Below, piece after piece: positions 49,378 through 61,952 of a DNA stretch of 64,000 nucleotides. The notes beneath the pieces were generated by a model. It saw only the letters and a list, made by a program, of their open reading frames with translations, had not been told where the DNA came from and did no database searches. Source of the DNA: Siderastrea radians (taxonomy: Eukaryota; Cnidaria; Anthozoa; Scleractinia; Rhizangiidae). Positions within the stretch are counted from its first letter, which is position 1, and the number at the start of each line of letters is the position of its first letter. Both the position numbers and the translations under genes were made by a program. The stretch lies in assembly GCA_964017195.1 (NCBI GenBank), contig OZ024887.1, forward strand, positions 7,013,959 through 7,077,958. The letters run 5' to 3'.

Positions 49378-50564
49378 GGACGGACCATTATTTTTTTGGA
49401 GGTGGGGGGATCAAAAATCCCGAAAAAAATTGTTTTCAAAGGCAAAAAAGCCCAAATAAATTGTTTGCAGACATGAAAAGGATAAAATAAAAAGTTTGCA
49501 GACCAGTTGATATAAGCTATTGGATATAAATCATGATACGTAGTTTAATTTGTGTAAGTAAATTTATTCCTGTTTATTAAAATGCAAGATAAAAATGCAA
49601 CAAAATGATTTGCAAAATTTGTATTTATCAACTGGTTTGATATGGTAAATTAGCCACCCCAAATCAATGCAAAAGTTGACATTTTGAGTGTAAGCCATTC
49701 ATCAGAGCAAATGAGCTCTAAACATCAGTTTTGTCATTTCTTTCCGGTGGCTAATTTACCAAATCGACTTGGTTGATAAATCCCAATTTCTGTGTTTTAC
49801 TTTTCCACCAACACATTACCACAGTTTCTTAAAATCAGTAACTAACCCCTTTATTGAAAATAATCTCTTCCAGGGATCTTGATAGTATTAAATGTTAAAG
49901 TTAGGTTATTGTATTAATCAAGAATTCTTCGAAGTGCAACTGATGAAACTGTAACTAAAAGAAAAGATTAACTTAAATTCTCTGGGTTGCATGTATTCAG
50001 TGTTCACTAATAGTCACACTGGCTTTTCAACAACAGGGTCGTAGGCTGGTTTGTTGATGACATGTGATAAATCATCACTTAAGCAGCAAGCAGTCTCCTG
50101 TTTTCACTTGAAAGAAGGCAAATTGGATCCAGTCTTGTATGAACTGCAATATAAAGTGCAAGTGTTGGCAAGAACTGTTTCATTTGGCCCCTCAGTCCTC
50201 TCTAGGATCAGGAGAGAAAAGGCCGCTGGTGCACTTCTATATTATTACTTGCAATTACGTTCATATTTTAATATTTCAGCGTAATTTGGTGTTAGATTTT
50301 GATTTTTTTTTTAAGAAACAGAACAAGCCATGGGGCAGGTATACCTTTATAAGTTAGAGACACGTCGTTCATGGAAAGCAGCTTTAGATAGTAATCTTTA
50401 GATTAGTATTTTCAGCCGTAAGATTATCTCCTGACTTTTAACGGTGCATAAATAAATGTGATAATAATAATAATAATAATAATAATAATTATTATTATTA
50501 TTATTATTAGTAGTAGTGTTATTATTAAACTATTATTATTATTATTATTATTATTATTGTTATT

Positions 50565-50599
<35 letters not shown>

Positions 50600-50769
50600 T
50601 ATTATTATAACCAACCGAGGCTACTAGCTGGACACACACAAAAAAATTGTCTGCAGGAAGATGCAGCCCGGAAAAAAAATTGTTTGCACAGACAATAACA
50701 CAGAAAAAAATTGTTTGTCTTGAAAAAACTTTCATCCCCCCCCCGGGTCCAAAAAAAATGGTCGGTCCC
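49378..50769. mobile_element. Inverted-repeat element with GGGACGGACCATT ends
   Basis: Left GGGACGGACCATTATTTTTTTGGA is inverted at about 50745-50769; subterminal AAATTGTTTGCAGAC-type words occur near both ends. It contains an (AAT/ATC)n microsatellite at 50462-50608. No intact gene. Confidence 0.65.
50462..50608. repeat. Trinucleotide microsatellite cluster
   Basis: Runs of AAT, ATT and ATC, partly self-complementary, so able to form a hairpin. Confidence 0.9.
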
Positions 50770-50987
50770 GCCTGCGTAGCTGGCGGTATTTTTCGCGCGA
50801 AGGCAAAAACGAGCGTGAACATGGGAATACGCAAAACGAGCGCGAACAATTTCGCAACCTACGCTTACTAATTTAATAGATCGTTTTCAGTCTCGTGACT
50901 ACCTTTCAATTGGCTGCCATATTGGTGCACGTCACATGTAAACACCTAACACGAAGCTAGTTCAGTCACGACAAAAAAATTGGTTTT

Positions 50988-51626
50988 ATGGGTGATTTTT
51001 GGCTGTGGGACGCGAAGTGTCCGTTATAAAGGGATTTCTTTTGCAAGAAAACCTTCAGTTATAACCAACCAAGGCGAAGAAGTGAGGAAACTTTCCGAGG
51101 AGAGGCGAAACAAATGGATATCTGCGATCAGTGGACAAGAGGTCGCAGACTCCATTTTAATTGGAGCAGGGCTGAGTCTGTGGCAAACACTTTATTTCCG
51201 GAGAAGCGGCAAAACCGTGGGATAGATACGATCCAGATTGGGTTCCAACCCAAAATCTAGGTCATGAGCAAAGTGATTCTGCTGAAAAGCTTCAAGCCAG
51301 TCTAGAAGCTGCCGCGAAGCGGGACGAGAGAGCTAGAGATCGTGAGCTGAAAAGTATTGCGGCAGAACTTTAAAGGCTTCGAGAAGAAAATCGAGTCCAA
51401 GAAACAAAAACGTAATGAGCCAGGAGAAAAGGTTATGGACATTTCCTTTGATTTAGACTCAGCGATGGCAGTAGAGACTGAGAGTAGTGAAACGGGGATA
51501 GGGACTCAAACAGAGGGGTTCGACTATTTATTTCGCACCGCAGTTGCGAAACGTCCGCCATTCGATGAAACATATTTCGCTGATGAGAACGACAAGGCTA
51601 GTCCCGCCTTGCATCCCAAACAATGA
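50988..51626 (+). pseudogene. THAP-domain protein remnant
   Basis: Successive frames read GISFARKP and LSEERRNKWISAI, then VCGKHFISGEAAKPWD and DPDWVPTQNLG, the middle and end of a THAP zinc finger, then a charged coiled coil, then GIGTQTEGFDYLF. THAP fingers bind transposon ends in P-element-like transposases. At least two frameshifts are present and the DDE part is absent. Confidence 0.7.
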
Positions 51627-51850
51627 GCGCAGTTTATTGTCCCATCCTTTTCGGTAATAATCCAAATTGGTATCAAGGCATCGTTCATGCGCTGAGAGTG
51701 CCGCACTTTTGCTAAAACCACGAACTTATTTGAGATGATATGTCCTTGCACGTTGGAAACAAAGCCGGACATCATTTGATTGTAGGCCTTGAGACTTTGG
51801 AAAAATTTAACTTTTGCGTGTAGAAGCTGGTCTCGCGAACCAAATAGCAA
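51524..51850 (-). pseudogene. SWIM zinc-finger-like fragment
   Basis: On the strand opposite the THAP remnant, overlapping its end. Reads VVLAKVRHSQRMND, then WIITEKDGTINCAHCLGCKAGL, which resembles the SWIM zinc-binding motif seen in mobile-element-linked YqaJ proteins. The final Cys-His of the motif is lost. Confidence 0.55.
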
Positions 51851-52688
51851 AGCAAATCAGTTGATTCAACCGATGGAAGGCAGTCGGGTTCGAAGCGAAA
51901 ACAGAATCAGAATCAGGATCGATTCTAATAGTTGAGATTTTCTTCACATAGCGCTCTCTGACTTTAACATCCAGCTTTTTTAGCGTAATCAGATATTGGA
52001 ACTGGGACTATATTGTCTAGATCAGACGAAGAAATAGATATGTTTTTGCTAGAAGTCAGTTTTTTCTAGATTGTAAACTGGCAGGAATGATAATTTGGGA
52101 CTGTGTTTGCATGTTGTTGATAGCTGGTCACGTGACTTAGATATGCACCAACATGGCGGGAATTTATTCTGTGACGTCACGCGAAAACGATCTATTCTTC
52201 ATCAACATCTATAACAATATTCAGAAAAGCCCAGATGGGATTTAATTTAAATGGTCTGGGAAGGTGTTAAAGTCCTGCCTATACCTTGTTACTTGTAGAT
52301 GGTCCATAAAAACTGTATCTGGCTCGTCGTCCTGGTCCTGCCTTAAAAATGCATGAATGGTAGCCATAAGCCCTGTCTCAGTTCCTTTGTCCAGCCTCAG
52401 AAATTTACTGATCACTTGAATGAAAAAAATAATAATAAAGCTTAAAAAATCTTACATTAATCTAGAGCGAAACCAGTACATGGATAATCGAAATACAATC
52501 AAAGCTCTCCTTTTGACCACTCCTGTAAGCGACCAGCTCTAGTTATGACCAGCATTGTGAAACCCCATTTGAACTTGGACTTAAGCTCTGTAATGAAAAG
52601 CTCATTCTCGTAAAGGACCACCTCTAAATGTGACCACTTTTATGAATTCGCAAGGTTGTCTCTTACGAAAGCTTTGACTGTATCATGA

Positions 52689-54161
52689 TCAGTCTGCATT
52701 TGTCATTGTATCTAGTTTGCAATGAGAACCAATTTTACCTTTCGTTTTGTACAACTGATCCATATACCAACGTCCAATCAGCTTGGGGTCAGAGTTTGTT
52801 GTCCATAATTTCAAATACAAAATGTATCCGCTAAAGGCATCTTGCAATCCATAAACTGCCAGGGGAAAAGTGCTATTCATGAAGCCCATGAGCTTGTCAT
52901 GACCATCCCCTGAATGGGTGTGGTTAGGTCCCTGTATACAAGACAACAAAATATTATAAGAGACACAATCCTATCTCATAACACTATGACTATATGTATA
53001 TTAAAATGTATGTATATTAAAAGTAATAATAGCGCTTGTAATGCACTTGTCACCCTTGGGACCCTGGGCTGATGTGGGGGAATATGGAAACTTTATGGAA
53101 GCTAAGCAACAAATTTTGAGCTCTTACTTTGCTTCTTGTAGACTGAAAGACGACTGGGAATGAGTTATATTGACATGATAACAGAGGACAAGAAAAGATG
53201 TGTGTCCAAATCCACTGTTTTTTTTTGGTCTATTAAACAGATCTAGATATTTGTTCATATTGACAGGTACGCATAAGCAAGTTAAGAATTCCCCTTTATA
53301 TATTTGTTTGAAGTCATTGTTACAGGTGAACGGGTTGTCTTTTGTCGGTGATATCACAGAAGTGGATCGACCTTATCCAAGAAAAGAAATCAGTTTTTCA
53401 GAATGTGAAGTGCAAACTGTTCAAAGAGCCAAAATGACGTCATGAAGTGAATGTCCAGTACATGTCCAGTGTTAGCTTTGCCTAATACTGGAGTCTTTGC
53501 TAGGAAAAAATACCCAACCGCTTAACCGGTGGGGAAATACATGTACAAGCACTTGGCGAAGTCCCCACGGAGAAGCCGATGATAGTGCATAACAGTCGTA
53601 TTGCTCGTTTATTATTCTTATTTTCGTGTTTTCAATAGAGTCATTTAGAGATACGCGCCAAGAGCCTACAAATTCCTAAGATCTTGCCAATGATGTGAAC
53701 GTTCCTGTAGCTCCCCTTTGTCGTTTCTTGTGACCAACATTCCCTCGCCTCTTCAGTCCTTCGGGGTCCACCATACCCATCACGTCATAGACCAGATTAC
53801 GAGGAACAGCCAATTTATGTTGCTCTCGAAGTTTTCTTTGCATGGCTCGATATCCAAGATACTGCCCTGGACCTTCCATTTCCTCTTGTACAGCTTTCTT
53901 GACATCTTCTATGCTGGTTTCATAACGAATGTACTTGATGCCGAAAAAATTCAATCTCCTACTAAGTGTAGGTAGACTCCACGCATATTCAGGGTAGTCC
54001 CGACTAGCAAAATCTAGGATCTCTTGTCTCGAATAATTTGCTAACACATAGCGTTCGAGATCGCTCTTCAATTGCTCGTCCTTCTCCCACTCTGAGCAAC
54101 GAATGCGAGCCGCCATTTTGAGAGGAGGAAGGGAGAGGACCCTGGGAACGAGGTTGTCCAC
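52689..54161 (-). pseudogene. Integrase-core-domain gene remnant, two exons
   Basis: Exon 1 (53676-54161; functional start MAARIRCSEWEK) encodes a helix-turn-helix-like head with LDFASRDYPEYAWSLPTL and LGYRAMQRKLREQH. Exon 2 (52689-52934) begins after an acceptor AG with GPNHTHSGDGHDKLMGF and continues FPLAVYGLQDAFSGYILYLKLW, like the first part of a metazoan integrase core domain with its first Asp. Exon 1 lacks a clear GT donor at the expected place and the rest of the catalytic core is not found, so I call it a remnant. Confidence 0.6.
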
Positions 54162-54289
54162 TGACCTTACGTGTCGCAGGCTATGATAACAATGGGCCGT
54201 TGTTGCTACGACATTTCATTTTGAAAACGAAAATCATGATGTTTAGTTCGGCCCAGCGTTATCATAGTAAATTTAAAATTTATTTGCAT

Positions 54290-54590
54290 TTATACTTAAG
54301 GTTTTTTTATATTATGTTTTTTTTTAAATTTATTTTTCTATTTAATTTTAACTTTATTTAATTTTTTATTTTTATTTTCCTTTTTTATTTATTTTCTTTA
54401 GTAGCTCCTGTTTTCTTTTATGTTTTATTTTTCATTCTAATTTCTTTTGTTTATTTTTGTTAGCTTTAATTTTTGTTTATTTTTATTTTTTATTTATTTT
54501 TTTTACTTTATTCTTATTTTTATTCTTTTTTGTTAATTTTTTCTTTAATTTTCATTTTTTTCTATTTTTTCCCCTTTTTTTAATCACACC
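54290..54590. repeat. T-rich low-complexity stretch
   Basis: Runs of T with scattered A (TTTATTTTT-type). No coding content. Confidence 0.85.
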
Positions 54591-54714
54591 TGTATGTCTT
54601 TAGCTGGTTTTCCTATGAAAACAATGGGCCACCATAGCCGGGAAACGTTTCCGTAAAAGCTCTCTTGAGCCCAGGCGTCACTCGAGAGCAGCCGTCGGTT
54701 ATTAGAAGGTATGC

Positions 54715-55702
54715 CAGGGTCTAGAAGGGGGGGTCATGATCCCGCATTCTCGCTCCTTTTTCAGGTGAATCCCGCATCCCGCACTTTTTTCATCACTATC
54801 CCGAATCCCGTTATTCCTTTCTCAAAAATACATTTAAAAAAGTCTAATTTCAGCAAAAACTGATAACTGTAAGATGTAGATATTGTTACGCATCTTGTGT
54901 TCTCAAGGAAAAGGTCTCAACGCCACTGCCTGCCTTTCGCACCCTAGCAATCGGGACCTCGGGTTTTTCTCCAAGTACTTTACTCCTTGCGATTTCTCCT
55001 TACTCAGTGAAAGATTTCAAGAGCTTCTGGAATCTGTAGAGCTCTTTGTGTTTGCCGTTTAGCGGAAAATTGGGTTCTTCTTTGTGGATCGCCATGGTAC
55101 TTCCCCATGGGGTTCTCGGGTATGTTTTGGGTGGGAATGTGAAGCCCTGGTCTCCAAATTACCACCCCGTTTTCAAAATGATGCCCCGTTCTAGAAATAG
55201 CTCAATTTTTGGTTTTTTGAAGTAGGTCAAACTTTCTTGCGTTCAAAATATCATACCTCCTTCTTGGAACCGTCTCTTAAATAGATAACACGTTCTAGAT
55301 CAAGCATTCCAGGATCACGACCCTGTTGGGAGGCGTATATATGAAGGTATTTAAGGGGAGTACCCTTAAGCTTTGTCTGTGGTCGTAAGAGAGAACGACA
55401 CCAAAACTCTGACCGCCTTATTCAAGGGAGCAGAGCCAGCATCAATCTACGCCATATCTAGACATGAGAAATGAGACACCACCCTCCTTTCTTTGCTAAA
55501 ACGTTTATTCGGGTCATGACGATTTTCCACATTCCCGGACAAACAAGCAAAAAATCCCTCATCCCGAACCCATATTTTGGCGCTTCCCAGCTCCCAGGGA
55601 GCAGGCAAATCCCGAATCCCGTCAAGATATTTTTCGTTTTCCCGAATCCCGCACCGTATTTTGGTCAAGTCCCGGATCCCGAAAATACCCTTCCAGACCC
55701 TG
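54715..55702. mobile_element. CAGGGTCTRGAAGGG-ended element, 988 bp
   Basis: Left CAGGGTCTAGAAGGG and inverted CCCTTCCAGACCCTG, with perfect 6-bp duplications GTATGC (54709-54714 and 55703-55708). Subterminal ATCCCG words are repeated at both ends. Non-coding. Its CAGGGT start and short duplication resemble the elements at 148 and 27059. Confidence 0.75.
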
Positions 55703-55708
55703 GTATGC

Positions 55709-58700
55709 GCCTCGCTCGAGCTGTTTTCGAACGTAATTGTTGGTATTGTTAATTTTTTTTGGGCTGTGACTTGTGTTACAAAGGAAAATAGCGGGGCCTC
55801 GGCGAGTGCCGATAAGCACGATTTTGTTGTTCCAATGTTAGCTAGTTCTAAACTCGTACCTGCAGAATCAACTTCAACACAGACGTGACATTAGGAGTCA
55901 GGGAAGGAAAAAGAAACAACATTTTATGAAAAGGTAATGTACATAGCATCATGTCACCAATATCACTAACTTGTTAAAAGCACTTTAATGATGCCCTTTA
56001 CAATGCTTTAGCTGTAAATAATCTCAGTCACAAGCAGAGAAAGACAAAGGCGTCTTAAACGTTTCCCTTTTAATTGCCAGTAACTCTGAATCCAAGCGAC
56101 ATGATGCAATTAGCAGAGCCACTAGCAGAAGTCTGTATTTAACCCACCGCATTAAGCATGTGAATTGTTACAATTTTACAGCGTTGTGTCCAACTTGTTA
56201 TCGTGTTATCTCAAGAGTTTGCACCCACCGAATTTGCATCCCCGATCACTTAGCTTAGTAATTCGGTATCAAATATGCACCAATCTACGACTAAGGGTAT
56301 ACGCGCTACCGCATACACGGTCCAATACAACTCAGCTTGGCAAATTGTAATGCCGATTTAGAAATTATTCCTCCTTACGCTTAGATCGTTTCACTCAGTG
56401 TCATTTTAATACCATCCTTTTGGACACAAGTACAGTAAAGGTCACAGATTAATGTGTCGTGTGGGATTAACGAAACCAATTTGTTTTGTTTCAAGCCACT
56501 GCTTCTTTATTCTTTGCTCAGCTGGTGACAAGTTTGCAATGTCACGTAGCCGTTTACACGACAAACCAAAACACACTCTTCACTAAAGGCAACTAAGCTG
56601 AAATAACACTCATTTCCCGTTTGCTTTACTGCTGATAAATCACTGAGGTCTTTACTAAAGACAACCAATTGTAGTTTACATTAATTTTTTTCATTTCTCG
56701 CTCCTTGAACAGCAGGAACCCGGCCGTTCATTGCAGCATTGCGCTAAGTTAGTTTACTCCGTGGTTAAGTGGTATTGTAAAGTTACATTTCCGAGCTGAG
56801 AACTAAGAACAACATCACGAGTGAAACTATGGGACTAGTATCAGTTTCTATTGTTTCTATTGCTAAGAGGGCATATACTTGAAATTTTTGTACGTGAATT
56901 ACCATGGTTTGCATAATAGGTTCCACATCCTTTGAAAAATTAAGTAACTCTTTCAAACGAAGAAATCCTTTGTTTTTCCATCGATCAATGTCTTTTTGCC
57001 GTAAAGCAGTGCGTCAAACGGAACTGCTGACGTCATGCATGTCAAGGCAGACAACTTTGGATGACGTCATCGGAAGAGGAAAAAATAAAGTGAAAGAAAA
57101 AGTGGATGAAAATTAAGACAGAGCATACAACTGACAATTTATTTTTGCTTCGTATAATCAGTTGTACAAGTTCAGCGGGGATTAGGCTAAACCGAGATTA
57201 TCGGCAAGTTTGTTACCTTACGATTGCATTTCCATGCATAAAAATCATTTTTGACTACTTGCAACAGCAAGAAATTATTAGAAATAATTAGAGTTGAATC
57301 AAAACTCTTTTAAATCAACGAAAGAATTAAAGAGAAACCATAAACGAGATAGTGAACTTTTAATTCGTGATTAGCAATAATGTTAAGTGGTTTTTGAACA
57401 ACCGACTCTAGATCCTGTAAAGTATGGATCACCCGTCTTTAAGAAACGTTGAAATTTGGTCACAATGCAAACATCACCCATGGAAACCAAACCGGGTTCA
57501 TGTTATCTCTTCCCTGACTGATTTAATCTTGTCATACCTAATCCTGCAATGCATCACTTGTTTTCCACCGGCCCAAACTGATACTGAAAGACTGAAATTC
57601 ATATATTATCAGGATGATATTATAATCATTCTCTTATTAGAGCTCTTTTCAGTTGAGTGATGTAAAACCAAAATATTACCCTAACCATTCGCATAAACAC
57701 AAATTGCTTAATGAACTCATCAAATCTCGAAGCAAATACACGTAACAGGCGCCCTGATTGCTAGAAACCGCGTGCGACAAAAACACTATTTGCTTTGGTG
57801 TTACTTTTGATTGGATCAGAACGTGGCGTCCTCAATTTTTGTAAACCTTTCACAGATGGAATTGAAGCCTTTTATGCGGGCAAGCTGTTACCCCGACCCC
57901 ATCCTTTTACTTGACTAAAGTAGCACCTTTGTTTGCTACCCCTCCACCCGACCTATAATTATTCTATACGCTAGGTGAAATGCCAAACTTAAGTAGAGTT
58001 TGAGCAATACTAAACGGGCATTAAATCTAAAGATTAATTTAATGTAGGTTTAGGCGACGTTAATATGACTTAAACAAGACTTTTTATTTAAGTATTGTTT
58101 AAGATGTTCCAAAATGCATGTTAGCTATGTTTAATAAATGTTTAATGAATATTAAATAACGTGAAAGATTTACCTTAAGTTTAAGAAGACTTAAACACGA
58201 CATTAAATCTGTTAGAAGATTTAGGCAAATTTAGGTTTACCTTAAGAGCCATTTTCCGAGAATATCGAGAATCGAAAGACACTCACAAAAAATCGAATTT
58301 TTTTTTATTTTGCCAAAACATCCCTTTGGGTAAGCTAATTCAAGAAAAAATAATCCAAAGTTCCAACGAGTTATTTAACGGACGAAAATTTTAAAAGTTC
58401 GAAAAATGCATAAAATGGCGGTTTTAGGGTCTCTAAACGGCTCAAATTCTCAATCAACTTTAGGAAGCCAGTGAAAGCGTAAAAAGGATTCTTTTAAAAC
58501 GAAACAAACCACGAACATTATTTAACCTTTCTACTTTAAAACTGTGTAATAAATTTACCAATGTTTGGTTTCGAACATTTTCAAGCGGCTTTTTTATCGA
58601 GCCGCTCTTAACCTTGTTTATCACAACGTAAAATGAAGGCCAACTTCGGCCGCTTAAAACGGCATCTGGTATGTATCGTTCAATGATTAAGACTACACAG

Positions 58701-60150
58701 AAAGAAAGCTCTGTCATTGTACTTTTCACCAGGAAAGTTACAGCTTTGGGAATCAAATACTTCCCCGTCAGTAAATTTTTACTGTTTAGTGATCTGAGCG
58801 GGTAGAATTATATGCAAATTACAGATTTAATTCCTGGAATACCGCTAACAGTTACAAATGTCGTTTAAGATAGGCTCACCATTAGTTAGACATGCACGCA
58901 CAACGTTTTTCCTGATCTTTGAAAGAAAGTTCTGCTTTCTTGAGTCTTGCTGAGTCTTATTATGTTAAAACAAAGCAGATTTTTAACGGCATTTCAACAA
59001 GACAGGAATTCACTCATTCAACTTAACCAAGATAACATCGAAAACACAGAGAAACCACGTACTATGCCGCCTACCTTGCCAACCGAAAACGCAACAATAC
59101 AACAGAAAAACATTCCAAACTGTAAGCAAACGAATTTTCGGTTTCCTGATTGAGCGAAGATATTTTAAACTCATCGCCCAGAGGAATACGCGAAAAGACA
59201 GGTGACCTCTGCAATGACCCGCACATGTCACACCACACTAACCGAGAGAGTCACGTATTCGATTTCTGTTATGTGATTTGAGATAAAAACTTGGTGGAAA
59301 GTTGAAAAGAAAAAAAACTTGCAACAGATAGCTAGTACTTTGTTGGATTACATGTTAGCACAAGCTCCACAAAGGAGTTCTTACGGTCACGACTCTCTCT
59401 ATTAATCGCGGTAATTTCGCAATGTACGTGCTGTTGTAATTTTACTACTAATTTAATTACAGCTCGTGAAATAAAATAAATATTGCAGTAAGTTACATTC
59501 ACAGTGTGTAAGTACTGATATATGGCGTCGTGTAGTTTTTCCACTCTTCTGGAGAGGGTTACTGCCTGTGAATTAAGCAGTTGTTACCCAGGCCACATTG
59601 AAGTTGTTTCCCTAAAAGAACGCACAAGACACATCTCGCGGCATCTTCAATTGCACGGACTAAGTGCAGATAAAGCGGTTGACGGTGGATGTCACTAAAA
59701 CCAGGGAACGGGGAACCGGGAACCGGTAACGGGGAACAGGAGTCTGGGAACGAGCGGTCAGCAGTATTCCACCTAAAAATTCAAAATGGCGGACGGGAAA
59801 ACTCTCCGGTTGAAAAAAGAACCACACAAGTAGCAAAATCTACCGCAAATCTCAGCTAATATGCTTCAAACGGAGCTTGGAATCGTAACTTGGGATTTAT
59901 TTGTCTAAACTACCTTATGGCAGAAGCAGCGTATTACCGTTTGAAAAGTGGAACTGGCCAGGTGAATCGTGACAAATATAGATCAATCAATCTCAACACA
60001 AGGAGAAGAGACACCAAACTGTGACACTGTAGCCGGGCGTAGGCATTGACATTTCAGGATTGCTTCTACAAAGGATAAAAGGTAAAAAAAATAGCAAATC
60101 CAGATGGCAACGTGATAAACTAACAATAAGCTTGCATTTGTTTAAGCTCA
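55709..60150. other. Host sequence, no supportable gene
   Basis: 4.4 kb with only short, unconserved open frames. Noted inside: two perfect CRE words TGACGTCA (57028-57035, 57062-57069), an A/T-rich stretch with repeated TTTAA words (58000-58240), and a GGGAAC minisatellite (59703-59745). Confidence 0.5.
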
Positions 60151-60155
60151 TGGAT

Positions 60156-60218
60156 GTGTCTGTGCAGAGACATGCATCACTTAATTTTTCATCGCATTTA
60201 CCAAGTAGCAACAACAAC
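60156..60218 (+). repeat. 62-bp direct repeat, left copy
   Basis: From GTGTCTGTGCAGAGACATGC to AGCAACAACAA it is identical to 63917-63979 in the same orientation, bracketing the two-gene transposon. Confidence 0.85.
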
Positions 60219-60584
60219 AACAGCAACAGCAAGATAAATTCATAATTACAACTAAGAGATCTTGACGTTAATTGATTGTAACATAGTGGGGAAAAAAAGT
60301 TTTAGGTTGGTTATATTTTTTTTAGTAACAAATTCATTGACTTGGACTAATGTGGCTTAATATATTATTGATCAATTAAAACACTTTAGAAGAAATACCA
60401 ACGCTAGAACATGACGTTTCGGCGTCATCCTTTCGCCATTATCAAATGCAAATGATGAAGTTATGAGTTTAGAATACAGCTATTTCGAGAAACGTTGTCG
60501 AAAAAAACCCCCAGAAAACTGCACAAGCCAATCCCGAAAGGTATTTTGGGTAGTTTCATCATTTCCGTGAAATCTTTAAAAAAC

Positions 60585-61885
60585 ATGGCAGGAGACGCCA
60601 TGGACGTCTGTCTGCGTGTGCTGAAAGAAGCCCACAAAAACAGGTACGACACCTACAGTGTCAGGAAAGTACCTTGCTTTGCAACAGTCATGCAATTGAA
60701 GCAATACTTTCTGCAGAATTGTAAAGAGGAAATATTTCCAGCAACCGACACGACCTTCCAAATCGGCTACTACGCGGACGGAAACAAGAAATTCTCTATA
60801 TCGTCCGAAATCCAGCTCGCCGAAGCGTTTTCTTTGGTAAAAAACGGGATGATAACATTGTGGGTGGATCCACATAAAGACGTTCCAAGGGGTTCTTCGG
60901 GCAAAAAGAGAAAAGGTAAGAAACACAATAAGCCATGTTTTGCACGTTTTATTGCACCAAAAGTTAAGTGAGATTTTTTCCCTTGTTCTCAGTGATAATG
61001 ATTATGATTATCACTATTCTGACTTAGGTAATCCCAGTAGTGCTCAAGATGATAGCGGGGACGGAGAGGAAGAAAACAGCTACGACTCTTGTCTTTCACG
61101 GCTTAGAGAGAAGCATACTCTTCCCGAGTTCAAATTGCGCTGCTGGGCGCGGATGGTGGTAAGGAAAATTTGAGTTGCCGAGAGTAATTTTCACCTTCTT
61201 TAGTTAAATTTCATATCCACCTTCAGACTATATTTTTATAAGATTGTTTGCTTCGTATTTTCTAAGGCGAGTTTTCAGCCAGAAGTTGTTTCCAAATGTC
61301 TACAAAAATTAGCATAAAACGCACGTGTTGCACGTTCTTGAGACTGAAATGCCTTGGACAAGTTTTGAGCTAATTTTGCAACAACGAATTACACTTCTCC
61401 AATATAATTATTGGTCAAGGTTTTATGTTGTTTTTACCTCCTCTGATGAGCTCGAATTGAGATCGGCGGGTGTCCGTAAAAATAACTATTGAAAACAGGA
61501 ATAGTTCAATTTGTATCATTTTATTCCATTACAGGTTAACGGAACCCACAAGAGTGAAGATAACCCTCCGAATGTTCCATTTTTTACTGGCAATTCGAAA
61601 GCGGCTTCAAAATCATTCAAAAGTCAAACATCAGGTGAAGTCAGTGGACAATCCACGGATGGCGCTGAAAGAAAGGCAAGAGAGGCATTTCTTAGCAGAT
61701 GCTAGCGGCCTTTAAATGTGTATTATTTTCTTAACCAAACGCTTTTCTACTTGTAGGTGCGTATGCGTTCAAGCATTCTTCAGCAGCTCAAGGATCTCAA
61801 AGCATTGAAAGACGATGACGTCCTTACAGAAGAGGAATTTTCTTGCCAAAAGGATAAACTGTTAAAAGAAATGGATTCTTTGTAG
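60585..61885 (+). CDS. PB1-like/SHOCT-like passenger protein (four exons)
   Basis: Exons 60585-60915, 61028-61158, 61535-61675 and 61757-61885 join in phase to 243 residues. Three introns are GT-AG, GT-AG and, for the last, GC-AG (GAAAG|GCAAGA). The first exon has a PB1/ubiquitin-like composition (KNRYDTYSVRKVPCFATV ... FQIGYYADGNKKFSI) and ends in a Lys/Arg nuclear-type cluster. An acidic Ser/Asp linker follows. The last exon, LQQLKDLKALKDDDVLTEEE, fits a SHOCT-like helical hairpin. Partner or regulator of the transposase is inferred only from location; I do not know this protein from Tc1-type elements. Confidence 0.68.
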
Positions 61886-61952
61886 TCTTTTAATATGCGA
61901 TAATAATCAAACATTCGTCATTAACACTGAATAAAATTCATTTGTTTATTTA

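Larger units (their letters stand above)
50878..52193. mobile_element. THAP-containing P-element-like remnant
   Basis: Ends AGATCGTTTTC (50878) and inverted GAAAACGATCT (to 52193), with inner inverted copies of a TTGGTGCA-containing word near both ends. It encodes broken THAP and SWIM segments on opposite strands. Confidence 0.6.

Noticed and set aside
56904..57116. 70-residue ORF next to CRE sites
   Set aside because: The peptide shows no domain and no conserved pattern; the CRE words inside it are reported separately as possible regulatory DNA.
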